Shown: in pieces, positions 34,913-48,500 of the stretch
How the letters are laid out: every line of letters begins with the position of its first letter
Position numbering within the stretch: the first letter of the stretch is position 1
Assembly (NCBI GenBank): GCA_012932295.1
Contig: JAAONU010000014.1
Location: 39,354,770 to 39,418,769, forward strand
Length of the DNA stretch: 64,000 bases
From: Cyclina sinensis
Lineage: Eukaryota > Mollusca > Bivalvia > Venerida > Veneridae
Direction: 5' to 3'
Position numbers and translations under genes: made by a program
Notes under the pieces: model-generated
The model's database searches: none
What the model was told of the DNA's origin: nothing
What the model saw: the letters and a program-made list of their open reading frames with translations, nothing else

Positions 34913-35606
34913 CCTGGTAGATGCTAAGGTTGTTGAGATGTGTACAGATGTTGTGTTGAAACAGCTGATAGTAATGTGTTTGAAGAACTACTGAATATGT
35001 GATGGGTTATAATGTAATATTTAGTGAGACATTTGGCTTCAGATTTTTCGAGTTCATGAATAAGAAAAAGACTTGTTGAATCTTGTTTTCAGAGATTCTT
35101 CAGGTCTGTATTTCATTTTCGAGTCTGTATTTGATATAGACTTGTTTATTATTGTATTTGAACAGATCAGTTGGGGTGCTGGTGATATCTTAGTGACTAA
35201 AAAAGCAAATATTGCAGGCCATCAACATCGACTGTTTTACAGGTTGATTATGGTCTGCACTGGTCACAAAGGTTAAAAAATGGCCTACAGCAGAGTAAAG
35301 GTTAAGCTTGGTGACTATTTGTACATCACATTATATATGTTACTAAAGTTCTGAAGTGATTCTGAATTACAATTTTGTAAAAAGATGTCATTGAAGGTGA
35401 CATTGATATGAGAAGATTGTGTGTTCAAAGATGGAAGATGTGAATACTGGTGCTTCTGAAATGTTGCAATTCATGGGTCCTAATAAGGGCATATTAGGAC
35501 CCAGATATACCTAAATGCACATGCACTGTTTGTTGAAACTAATGCATTTCAATAAAATTGAAAATTTCTTTTCAGTTTATAGTCAATTGATGATAAATTC
35601 AATAAA
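34913..35606 (+). other. 3' UTR of the A-T-R-R gene with hairpin and poly(A) signals
   Basis: After the TGA at 34910-34912 there is no further coding exon. AATAAA occurs at 35551-35556 and 35601-35606. A perfect 12-bp inverted repeat, TGGGTCCTAATA and TATTAGGACCCA with a 6-base loop, lies at 35474-35503, 48 bases before the first signal. Transcript ends were not seen, only inferred. Confidence 0.6.
35551..35556 (+). terminator. Probable polyadenylation signal of the A-T-R-R gene
   Basis: AATAAA 639 bases past the stop codon, followed by T-rich sequence; a second AATAAA follows at 35601. Confidence 0.5.
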
Positions 35607-35899
35607 TCTTTTCTGTTAATTTGAGCATAAATCAGGGAAAACATATATCTTGAAGCTGAAAGTCGCTAAAAAAATACATGTCACTAGCCTTAAAGGGGTA
35701 AAAGATGTCTTGAAGAAGACAGGCATTAAAAGAACATGTCAAAAGCCTAAAAGTGGAGCGGCTGGTGTGGGGGTGGGGTATGGGTGTGGCAAAAGATGAT
35801 GTGAAGTTGATACAGATATATTGTGAAAAATGCAGCCAAACCACAAATACCAGAAAAAAAGGAAATTAAATCATTTCAAACAGTCTAGGGATATGAATC

Positions 35900-37280
35900 A
35901 TGCTGGCATTCTAAATCTTGGTAACACAGAGCTACATATAACAATGGCTTACAAGCAGGCATTGTTGTTCAAATTATGCCCCTGGGGTCATTAATGGCCC
36001 TGTACCGGGGTCACTTGATTTTACATCTATAGGCTTATATAGGGAAGACTTAGAAAATCTTCTTGCCTGAGACCACAAAACATTTTGCATAGAGCAACAG
36101 CTAGAAATCTTCTGCCAAGATTGTTCAAATTAAGCCCCTGTGGTCATAACTAGCCCCACCCTAGGGGTTCTATAAATGTGCAAAATATTTAATCTTTAAA
36201 AATCTTCTTGTGAGAAACTGTAAATTTTTTACCTAAGAGTTTTTGCATGGAGCATCATCTGCAGATAGCTAAAATTAAGCCCCTTGGTTCACCAATAGCC
36301 TTGCCCAAAGGGTCACTTGATTTTACACAGGCTTATATAGGGAACCGAAGACTTTAAAAAAATCTTCTTGTCTGAAACCACAAGATATAGACATCGATAG
36401 GCATAGAGCATCAGTCCGAGGTCCTCTACCAAGTTTGTTCAAATCATCTTCCAGGGGCTCAGAATTGGCCCATACCCTGGGGGTCCTATTTGTGTGAAAT
36501 ATTTAATCTTTAGAAATCTCCTAGTGAGCAACTGTAAATTTTAGACCTAAGATTTTTTGCATGGAGTGCCATCTGGAGGTCCTCTTTTAAGATTGTTCAA
36601 ATAATACCCCTTGGGTCATTAATAGCCTTGCCCTTGGGGTCACCTGATTTTACATAGGCTTATATTGGGAACACTTTAAAGAAGTTTCTGGTCTAAAACC
36701 ACAAGGCATAGAGCTTAAATATTTTGCATTCAGCATATGCTAGAGCTCCTCCACCAGGTTTGTTCAAAATATGCTCCTGGGTCAAAACTGGCCCTAAAAA
36801 GGGGTCAGGGGGGGGACAATTTATTTTACATAGGCCCATATATAAACCTTATTAAATCTTCTGGTCTAAAACCACAAGGTCTAGAACTTAGATATTTTGC
36901 ATGGAGCATCAGCTAGTTGTCTTCTACAAAGTTTGTTAAAATCATGCCCCTTGGATCAAAATTAGCTGTACCAGGGGATCAGATGATTTTACATAAAAAT
37001 TGCATAGGCTTATAAAGGGAAGACTTAAAAGATCTTGTCTGAAACCACAAGGGCTAGAATTTAGACATTTTGCATAGAGCAACAGCTAGAAGTACTCTAC
37101 CAAGCTGATTCAAATTATTCCCCTTGAGTAAAAACTGATTCTACCCTGGGGGTCACTTCAATTGATATAGATTTATATAGGGAGAACCTTAAAAAAGCTT
37201 CTGATGTTTGCTCAACAGCAGATGCAAAGGCAAAGTATTCAGGTGAACGATCTATGGTCATCATGACCTTCTTGCTGTGA
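35900..37280 (+). mobile_element. 5'-truncated Helentron-like element with tandem core
   Basis: The 3' end is of the same type as at 3576-3612: CAGGTGAACGA, then the hairpin GGTCAT-C-ATGACC (37256-37268), then TTCTTGCTG. The core is a diverged repeat of roughly 170 bp with the phrases CATTTTGCATAGAGCAnCAG, TTTACATAGGCTTATATAGG and CTGAAACCACAA. No 5' hairpin end was found, so the left boundary is approximate. Confidence 0.6.
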
Positions 37281-38149
37281 AATCATTTTGAAATCAGGCA
37301 TGCAGTTTCTGAAAAGAAGAGTTCCAAAGTTTTCCATAGTCATATAGTGCAAAATATTACAGCGTGTCACTGAGGAAAGTTTTTCTTTTCACCATATCAT
37401 TAAAGGGAAAATGAGCTTCAAAATTTCAAAGATTTGTAAATGTTCTACCTCCTAAAATCACAAAACATCAATTGTCAGAACAGATGCATTTATCTCAATA
37501 CAAACTAAATAGCTTAAAAATGTCCCCGCTTTAATTTTTATTAGTTCAGTAGAAACCTGTCGAAATGTAACATTTTTAATTGTCCAAAATTCTGGATAGA
37601 TCTTGGTAGAGGAGGTTCTAAAATTTTTTCAAATTAATTAAAAAGAAGTTTTTCTTTTGGAGGAATAACATTTATCATAATTTCAATATCTAAGCAATCA
37701 GAATGTAAAACAGTAAAACATAAACACACACAACAGGCTTAAACGAGAGCTCTGCTGAAGCGGGGCAATATATGCCTCAAGAACGATACCGACAGTAGAA
37801 GACCTATTGTACAATTGATAAACATATATCAACAGGAAACATAATAAGATGCTGTTTATTTTTAAGGACAATATTATAACATTGTCTTCAAATAAGTTCA
37901 AAATGACTATTGTTTCCTGATTAATTCTTTAGCAATGATTGACTTTACTACCAGCCAATCCAGCAGATTTTATGGTCAGTGTAGTAAGCTTCCAAGGTTC
38001 CACAGTTACAGGTTTCAGTATTAATAAAAACATGGTCAAAGTGTTGAGTTATTATTATTAGTTGGACCTGTAATGACCAGTAGTGTGTTCTGGTCATGAC
38101 CTTCTTATTATGGTATTACATTTGAATATTTCAGTAACTGGTACCTTTA

Positions 38150-38835
38150 AAAATTTCTTTCCAATAGAAATTACTTACCAACAGAGAGCTAGATGGCAAC
38201 CAGGGGCATATTTTAATAATAATTGTCCCTCACGACATATAAACTTTTCTGCCAATTTCAATTTCCTTAAATCAGTTCAAGCTGACAGGATATTCCACAA
38301 ATCATACAAAAAAAGTGTGAGACTTTTACCTCATTATATCATATATTAAATCAAAATAACTAAGTGTGGCCCTGAGGCAAACCAGCTAAAACCTGCACTC
38401 TACACATCATCTCAGTATGGTTAACATTTGTGCCTGGTTTTTTCAATTTCCTTCAATTGCAACCGGTGCAAGAGATACAGAGCAGGCACAAATGATCACA
38501 TATTAAATCTTAATGACAAATTGTGACCTTGACATTGAGGGAAACCAGCTAAAACCTGTGCTCTGCACATTGTCTCTGTATGGTTGACATTTCCGCCAAG
38601 TATTTTCAGTTTCCTTCAACCGGTTCTAGAAATATAGAATATTACATATTAAACCATAATGACTTAGTTTGGCAAACCAGCTGCAACTGTACTCTGCAAA
38701 TTGTCTTATAATGGTTAATATTCCTGCCAAGTAGTTTCAATTATCTTCAACTGGTTCAAGAGATATAAGAGTGGATATGAAATTGCTAATAAAGGGACGA
38801 ACAGATGCACGGACAATCAAGGGCATAAAATAATA
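38150..38835. repeat. Diverged tandem repeat between the two convergent genes
   Basis: AACCAGCTAAAACCTGCACT recurs at 38380, 38543 and (degenerate) 38674, with GGTTnACATTTGTGCC and AGAGATACAGA phrases between. The intergenic space between the 3' ends of the A-T-R-R and TMEM232 genes holds nothing else recognisable. Confidence 0.6.
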
Positions 38836-39467
38836 TGTCCCTTTGGGCATATAAAAATGCAAAGCCTCTGAAAATATAAGTTCAGTGTATATTTAATGTT
38901 ATCACAGACCTTAACAAGTACTACATATATGTCTATGTGATGTGACAAAATCAACAATCTGGTCAGTTTGACGTCATTAAGAAACTTTATAAACAAACTT
39001 ATGATTTCTGCAAACAAAGATGGCTTTTATGTTTTTGTACCTTTCACTTTGTGAAATTAGGCCATTTCAAATATAGTACAGTTGTAATCAGCCTATGAAA
39101 ACCATTCACTGTTACCTTTTTAGAAGCCTTTTAAGTAAATTTATATGCTTTATATCAATAAGCCATAATACTGCAGACAGAATAAACACTGATGGTATGC
39201 CTTAGTCTTCCAATGCTTAAAAGATCTGATAATTTTTTTTTTTAATTTTTATATTCCGGCTTTCTTTTTTCTTAGAACTTTAAAAACTGACCCAATCTAC
39301 ATATAAAAACAAAGCTTCCTACATCTGTAACACTTCTTGCTGAAATTTCTACTTAGGCTCCAGAATTTTCAATCTGAATTTTAAAAAAACTTTCATTCTA
39401 GCAAGTAGTAGGGAAAAATAAGATATTTAACCTAAATGTCAAACTTTCTTTTCAAAGTTAAAATTAA

Positions 39468-39524
39468 CAGTCAATCAGCCTGTTTTAATCATTTCAGTCA
39501 ATCAGCCTGTTTTAATCATTTCAG
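39468..39524 (-). repeat. 27-bp tandem duplication across the TMEM232 stop codon
   Basis: CAGTCAATCAGCCTGTTTTA plus ATCATTT occurs at 39468-39494 and again at 39495-39521. On the minus strand it repeats the last coding codons EMIKTG plus TGA, so a second identical in-frame stop context lies 27 bases (nine codons) downstream of the used stop. Confidence 0.85.
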
Positions 39525-42500
39525 CATTTTCACAGTCTTTTTCTTTTTTAGATTTACTGAACTTCCGTTTTCTTTTTTCTTCAATCTGTCTCTGGAATTC
39601 TTCTTCCTCCTTCTGTCTTTCCTTCAATGCCTTCTGTCTCTCCTCTTCCTCTTCTTCCATTTGCTTCTGGAGATCTTTCCTCCACTGCAAAACAGATACA
39701 TTCATAACATACATGGAAAACTGTATGGCAAGGGTAATATCTCAAACCAGTGTGTTAAGGCAACTTGTGTAATCATTCTTTAGAATTCATAATTAAATCT
39801 ATTTAGATGTCCCAAAAGGAATTAGAGACCTTCATTAATCTTTCACATCATATATATTTTTTGTCATGAGATGAATATGAGAATTTGAATTATTCTATAT
39901 ATTGACACCAGAACACTTAAAGGCAGTAATGATTTCAACTATGCGTAACTAGGCTAACATCATCAGAGCTATAAATGACTTCAGAAGCAGAATCTCAAAT
40001 CAAAAAGCTCGTCCGTTTAGCAATCTGATTAAAATCATGTCCTCAAAATGCCTATGGATCTGAGCCCACCGGGTATTCATCAGCCAATTAGAGCAATGCT
40101 TCCACCATTTTTTTTAAATAATCAGCATCATTATTAAACTGCAAGTCTATATATGGAACTGGGATACCAAATAATGTAAATCTTGCATCTGGTTTTCTAC
40201 GAACAACGCATTGTAGCTGTACTCAAGTTAAATCTATGTAACACAACCTTGTTAAATATTGAGTTAATTGTATGTGCAGGGAAAGTTCAAATAAAGTTTG
40301 ATGGATACAACATATATACCAAAATAGAGCAGGACTGTTTTTGTGAATATTTTTGTCACTATGCTCACACACTGATTCATTTTCATTCCATAAATACAAA
40401 CCAAAACTTAAATTAACTTACATAAATAAAAAAGGAAATCATTTATCAGGCAAAACACATTTAAGGTATTTTTAAATATCTTAGATATCATCTGTCTCCG
40501 TTGATTTGAATATTGAAGTGCTACAGAAGTTTACATGCTCAACATGTCTTCTCTACAGGTAAACAGATGATCAATATGACTGTGTCATAACATGCAGTCT
40601 CATTTGCTGGATATAAACAACAATATTGGAAATCAAGGTATCAAGAAAGCAGAATTCAGATCTAATGATAAAGAGATTGGATGGTGTCATTAACCTATTC
40701 TATATTCTATGGAAAGTTAAGTCTATTTCCTTACCTGATCCTCAACAATTCTCCTAAGATCAAAGCTTGTCCTGGTGTTGAAGGATACTGGAGGCTCATA
40801 CAAGGCTGTTGCCAACATAATCTCCTCCCTGAAAATTTCAGAAATATAAGAAATCATTATGCAAATTATCTTTATCCCAGCTGAAAGAAGACAAACCATA
40901 GACTACTATAAATTGCATTTCAACTGTGACTAAATTATCAACAGTCTCTAAAAAGACTTTTACCAGATCATCAATACACACTGTTTTTGCAAACCATTGC
41001 CAATATGTGTCTGTATTACTGAGAGATACTTTGAAATGCTCTAATTTAAATGTCCTATAGTAACACAATGGCTATAATTAAGTCATTGTTAATGAAGATC
41101 ATACCAACACTACACTTTGTCAGATTGATCAGGATCTGCTTTCATTATTTTCAACTGGAACAAATTACTCTAAAAGAAACAGAATGGAATCGTCCAAATT
41201 CAGTTATGGGCAAGTCCATTTAAAATATTAGGAGAGTCATAATTATGGTAATGAAAAATTTCTTACTTTAATGAGGTTCTAGCCTTCTGTTTCTCTTTAG
41301 TTTGTGGCATTGATTCCTGCGAGGTGGTTGTTCCTTTGACAGGGGATGGTGTTGTCTCTCTCCTTTTAGGAGACACATAGGGGTCAACTGGTGGTGGCAG
41401 TGGGGGCAAGTAAATCTGGGACAGACCTCCAGCTATCTTGGACCCTAATGTATAGGGGCTGGCCACCAACTGTTTGTTTAAAAAACCCTCTATATCTGTA
41501 TGCACCTATAAAACAACACAACAGATGCATCAGATTTTCATATCCATTTTTTTTTTAATTTTATTTGAATATTTGTGCCCTTTATACTGTTTCTTGCTTT
41601 TCAAATACTACCATAAAAATCCTTCACTTATTTCTAAATGCATATCTGAGTATTGAATTTCTCATATTTCATGCAAAATTGTATCACAATGAGTGGATAT
41701 GCACTCGTAAATTATACAATTCTATTTAAAGTTATATCTGTGTTCAAAATTACAAAAATGACAGTCAAGATAAATACTGAAGACATAGTGAATATTCAGA
41801 AATAACGCAAATTTAGAAATAACTATATGCCTATGGGCATCGTGCTGTGCCCACCAGGTGTCATAAGGACAAAAAAATCAAGTTGTGGAATAGACTTGCA
41901 GAGTTATGCACCTTGTACAGTGCACTTCTGATTAATGAATATATATAATCTCTTTTATCCTGTCAATTATTTCATATCCGACCCGATAAAGGGGGGTCGT
42001 ATAAATTTTGCTTTATACGGCACATGCTACGTCATCACTGGTGACGTCATGGACTAGTTTTGTGTTTATAAACAATATTATAAATAATCAGAAGGAAGTG
42101 ATTAAATGATTGTTATTACAAACAGAGACTACTTGAATAAAAATTAAAAATTTCAATATCTAGATCTTATAATATAGCATGGTCATTTAAGGAAAAAAAT
42201 TTCGAAAGTTTGGAACTATTTTTTTGTGTATTTGTTCACCTGACGGATAACCTTGACATTTGAAACACTTTAAAGATAGGTTTTCAATATCCTAGTAATT
42301 TATTGACAAATGCCAGATGTGACAGGATAAATAGAATAATAGGTTAGTGTCTTAAATGAGAAAGTTTATCCGGCTCGGCTGCGGTATTTATCAGGTTCGC
42401 CTTCGGCTCACCCGATAAATTCCTACGCCTTGCCAGATAAACTTTCTCATATTAAGACACTTACCTATTATTCTCTATCTTTTGATTAATGCCTTTTGCA

Positions 42501-45500
42501 AGTCCTCTCATCAAGGTCAACAAAAGTGGCAAGGTATTTAAAAATCTTTCCAAGCATGGAAAAGTTATGGCCCGGACAAGTCAATCCATCCACATTTTTA
42601 CCTTTGAGATTCCACTCTGACCTTGACCCCTGAGGTAAGAACAAGGGTCTTGCATGTGACATCCTTCTCATCAAAGTGAACAAAAGTACCAAAGTATTTA
42701 AAAATCCTTCCATGCATGGAGAAGTTATGGCCAGGACAAGAAATCCATGCACATTTGTACCATACAGTGGTCACCTTGACCTTTGAGCTATAACCCTGGG
42801 TGTTGCACACAACATGCTGTCTCATTGAGGAAAACATTTATGCCAAGTTATTGAGAATCTCTCTATCCTTGGTTAAGTTATACCCTGGACAAACTCAGAT
42901 GGATGCTCTCACTAACACATGTACATACACTGATCCTCCATTGTGGCAACTTTATTGAGCCCACAGCAAGGAGGCAGGACAAAACTGCTTTCACTTCTAA
43001 GATGAATATAAATGCAATTATGCCTTCCAGTATAGTTTCAGATTTAATATTTGGGCTAGTGAATTTTTTTTTTTTAACATATTCAGCTTTCTTTAATGGG
43101 AGTAAAGCTTTTTTCATAGTGAAGTAATTTTAGTAAACAGGCTAGTAATGCTTGTTTTACTAAAAATTAAAAATACACATCCATGCAAACGTGTAAATCT
43201 TATTTAGAGAGCAAACTGAACTTTACAAGTTTAACACCATCTAAGCAATAACAAAACAACATTCTGTGTGAGCTGTCTGCCAAGCTACATGTCTGCATAA
43301 CTTTATTTCCTTATAGTAACCTAGGAAATCAATGTTAATGCAAGTGTCATCAAATTTAGACAAGTCAGATTTGTTAATGTCTCAACTTTTCTTTCCATCT
43401 GTCTTAACTTTATGGTGGTCTGTAAAAACTAGTCAACATACTGTTTCTATTTGGAACATCTACTCTAGAGTATCAAATCTTACCCTTTTTGAAATCTATA
43501 TGCAGTATATTGCCAAAAACGGTGTTTTGGGTGGACAGGACAATTTGATTCTCTAACACTGTGTGAACAATATATATTTTTGAAGAACAAAAAGCAATAA
43601 CTCAATAATGCTTCCTTGATATAATATGCTCAACTATAGTAAGCCTACATGAGAATGGTGTAAAAAGAAATCAATCTGGTTTCACTGTTTTATTCAGAGA
43701 GCAATTAGTGTGTTTTCAAGCCTTTTACTTTCTGTCTTCTTTCTAGTGTACCAGACAAAATCTGATAAAACTGAATGTGACATCTGTTCACAAAACAATT
43801 CACACAACTGCTAAGTACACAGAAACTATCAACAGTAAAAGATATACCCAACTAAAGTAAGACTACAATTCATGCATTCTTTAGAATGTTAGAAACTGTA
43901 TATGTGGTCCTTTTCAAAACTATGTAACTCTAAACAGTTAAAACTAAGTACCTATACCTGTACTGTGATTTTACTTACTTTTGGTGTATATTCCTATTTA
44001 TTTGTAAAAAACGTTATGTAATTTGAAACAGTATGAATGAAAGAGAAGTGCTGTAGTCTTTGTATATACCTATACATGTATACCAGTAATTGTTTCTTAC
44101 TCAATATACAAATCTTTACATTTTTTCAGCTATCTATCATGGGGGGAAAAAAAAAATTATTGTGATACACATAATGAAAACGAAAATGCATGTACAGTAA
44201 AACTCCTCAATTAAGGACAGTCACCTTTCCTTTAGAAAAGTGGCCTTAACTGACTGGGTGTCCTAAATAATGGATTGTATGTGGCCACGACAGCTCAGGA
44301 AAAATCTAAGATATCTTTAAAAAAAACTTTTAATGGTACTGCATAAAATAACCGATAAAACTATTATGCATTTCACTTATTTCTACTATTTATAACATTA
44401 AACCAATCAACAACATACAGTTATATATTTTGTTTTCTAGTGTTGATAAAGTGATAAACCTTTTGCTTAAAGAATAATTGAGTACTTCACACTGTGGTGA
44501 TATTTGTATGTGTGCATGTGTGTTGAAGAATGAACTGATTATAAACGTAATTATTATGAGTTATCTCTCGATAATATAATATTTCTTGTCAAAACTCTAT
44601 TAAACATTGCCGGATTAGCATTGCCAATGAAATTTGAAGCCCCTTATTCATAAAAAAATGGTATTATTCTCAAATTTCAAACAGGCCTTGTGGGAGTGTC
44701 GTAATCTAATGTCACAAAAGATAACCAGTAATGACCTATTGTGGAATGTGTGAAAGGTGTGAAACCACCAAAAAACATTCTTTCTGTATCCTTATGGAAT
44801 TCATAAATTTCACAGGGCTGTAAAACAAAGAAAGACCTCTTTCTAACTGACTTTCACTTGCATATTCTTGTACATTTGCAATACTATTTTTGAAAAATAG
44901 CAGGAGAAGTGTGGGTCATTTTTCAAACAAGAAAGATATTCCTGCTCATGTAAACTTACCCATAAAATTAACAAAAAATCTCACCAAATTTTCAGATTTG
45001 GGGTATGTGAAAGAACTTCTTATTCTGTATTCCACTCTGAATGTATATGAGCATAAAATTGCATCTATATTATAAGAAATTAATGCCATAATAGCAGAGT
45101 CCCCTAAATACTGAAGTCCCTAATTACTGTAATACAGGGCAGAAAACATCCATTCTTAACTACTTTGTCCATGATACAGGAGTGTCTGTACTTTCAGTGT
45201 GGCCGTAAGGTGGGTTGTTACTGTACTAACACATTCACAAAACTTAATCTACCACTGATACACTTCCTGAAAAATTAGGCACATGCTACTAGACATAGGA
45301 AGGATAATATTTTAAACCTTGCTGTATAGGATCACATGTATATATCTGTAACATTATCACTATTTTACCTGTCCAACTTTCAGTGCTTCTAATACTCTCT
45401 CATCTTTCTCCATTGAATGTGCCCTTAATAAAACATTCCATGCTGCTGTTCTTATACCCTCTCTGTTTTTGTCATTGGCTAAACATCTACAGATCTTCAC

Positions 45501-48500
45501 CATAGATTGTACAGCACCAAACCGAATACGCCAACTCCAGTCATTTGGTCCTGAAAACAGAATGAATGGTGCTAATATGAAGTACAATGAAGACCTACTG
45601 GTATATCCAAAAAGATTCATAATTGTTATGTGGTGAGTTCTCAATCACTCTCTGAATGACGAACATTTTGTTAATCTCTCATTTTCAGTTAGATTTTTTT
45701 TAATTTTTACAATTAAAAATGACAAAAACTTTATAAAGAGTAAAACCCAACTGCCTTTGAAGAAAATTCCATACTTGGATTAAAATACCACTTTACTGAC
45801 CATATTTATCTGCTTCTGATAAAATAATGGATAAAGGATACTGGTTACTATAGTAACTTTAGCTTTTTAGAAACTTTATTGAACTTAATGACAATACGAC
45901 TAGAGAGTCCAAGCTAAACTTACTTGAAGAAATCTGGCAAGGACAGGTAAATACAGGACACAGCCCTTCTTAAATAATTCTAAATACTTACTTTTAAAAA
46001 TTGTGTCCCAAATCTCAAGAACTTCATGGTTTCAAGATACAAGAGGACAGGATCTTGAATACACGAATACACTACTTGTGAGCTATAATGAACATACCTC
46101 CATCTCTGGATTCATTTACTGCTTTGAAGAATGCCATGTCCAGTAATCCAGCACTGTGAAGGGGTAGAGTGTTGTTACTTCTCTTGAACGGATCGGCAAT
46201 ATCTCTGTTAGACCCCATTAATGCTAACTTCTGGATATCAGCACTTCCTCCATGTAAACAAATGTCAGCTAAGATATCAGTGTAAGTGATAGCAACTTCC
46301 CAGTGCCAGCCGTTGATACCAGGCATCTCAGGGCTCTGCAAAGTATGATAATTGCCTCATTGCCATCAGGTTCAGATCTTTGACATTATAAATGTGATTT
46401 CAGTGAAGCAATGTAAGTCTCTAGATGTTTAAAGTTAGATTATTTGTATGTTCAATAAGTTGGTAAACTATTTTAAACAAAACAAATGAAGGAATTTCAA
46501 CTCCAAAGTGCATCAAAATGATTTATGACAAAACATGGGACATATAAGAACTGTCACAGAAAAACCCACTTTATAAATGAATGAATGTGTGCACAATGTT
46601 GCCTATTTTTTTTTTCTTGGTTTGTTAATCCCTTATTTCTTTGATGATATTTGAACATAAACCCCTTCCAATACAGAAAAACTTGGCAGGCAAAATGCAC
46701 ATACCACAGCGTTTGTGTAAGTCTGTACTGTGCTAGCCTCAGAGGCTCTACCACTTGGTAAGGTGGTACCAGCCTCTGCTTGGTAACCAGTTCCTGGTGG
46801 ATAAAAGCTCTCTCCAGTACCAGCTGTGGTACGGGAACCTTGTGTCACTGCCCTTGTCCTGCAATTTAATTCTAAATATATTTTACGTGATGAACACATG
46901 CACTTGTCAATAACTAACACAGAAGTCTCTGCTCTCCTTTAATCACTGCATACTCATACAAGATATATCTTTTAAAATCATCAGGTAAATTCACAGAATT
47001 CAACATACATTTCTGTGCATATGAAAATATTAAGTTTCCAGGAACATCAATTTAACAATGGTAAGTACTTTCAACTTCCAACTTAAACCTGGACTTAATG
47101 TCAGCTATAAACTGCACCTGTTACCTAAGATTTTCACTCCTCTCTCTCACTTGCATAAGAACATTAGTATAAGTTCTCAGATGAATTGATGCAAAGATAA
47201 AAAGATGATATACTAAAATAAATCAAAGCTGAAGAACCAAAAAATATATAGAAAAATACCCCGGTGTAGACTTTGGGGATGTTCTTCTAACAGCTTCAGG
47301 CTTTGAGCCATCTTCCTTGGGAACAGCTGATGTATCAAAGGACACCTCTCGTTTAAATATAGCAGAAACCGATGGTTGTACTTGAGACATTTCTTCTCTA
47401 AAAGACATGAAATTTATTATACAGTTCAAAATAGTCTAGACTAAACACACAGGAATGACTACTTTAAACATAACACTGGAATTACTTCCTTAACCAAGGA
47501 AATGACTGTTAAAACATCACAGTGGAATGACTATTTAAAACATCACACTGGGACGACTACTTAAAACACAGAAATTAGTTAACATTACAATGGACTGACT
47601 ACATTAAACATCACAACTGAGTGACCACTTCAAGCAACACAATGGAATGATAATGTTAAATATCATAATGGAATGGCTACATTAAACATCACATTGAAAA
47701 GACTACTCCAAACATCACAATGGAAAGATTATGTTAAACATAACATTGGAATTACTTCTTTCAACTTAGTGAGTACAATTTTGTTTTTAACTATTGTAAA
47801 AAAGATGGTGAAAATCAATTAAAAGCATCATTGGTGACCTAAGTTTTTGCCTCAACTGTACCTTGACCAAGACTATCCCTGAAAAATATCAAAATAATTC
47901 ATGGACAAGCTCTCATTTCATGTGTCTGAAAATTTCTGTTGTGCTTTACAGAATGTTTTTAAAACTGTAAATCAGTTTCATGACTGTCACAATCTGTTAG
48001 GATACTGATCTTGTACTGCCAAGATTCAATGACTTACTTATTGGCTCCATCATTTTTCATGGGTGATTCTGTGTATGGTGGGGAGGCTTCACTAGGGTCT
48101 GTGTCCTTTGCTGATGAGTGCCCCTCTGCACTTTTACCTTTGGATGAAGCTGAAATGAAAAAAAGGAGATTTGTAATCAGCTCACATAGTGCTTTACTAG
48201 CTAAAAGGCACAGACACATTTTATGCAAAGTTTGTACAACATGCACTGGTTTAACATATAAATTAAATTATTACCATCAACACTTTATTGATATGTTTTA
48301 TAGCTCATTCTGAACCATCAAAACTTTGCAATATTTCAAGGTTTAATAAATATTCTACCTGTTCCAGACTTATTCTTTTCTGAATCGCTTTCCTCACTTC
48401 TCTCATAGATGTCACTCAAGGTAGGCTTTGAGCTTGCAACACTTACACGAGATGCCTCATCCTTAGGTGTTGTCTCTTCACTTGAAAAACTGTAGCTTTC

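Noticed and set aside
39436..39783. 115-codon + strand reading frame
   Set aside because: It is the antisense shadow of the Glu/Lys-rich last exon of TMEM232.
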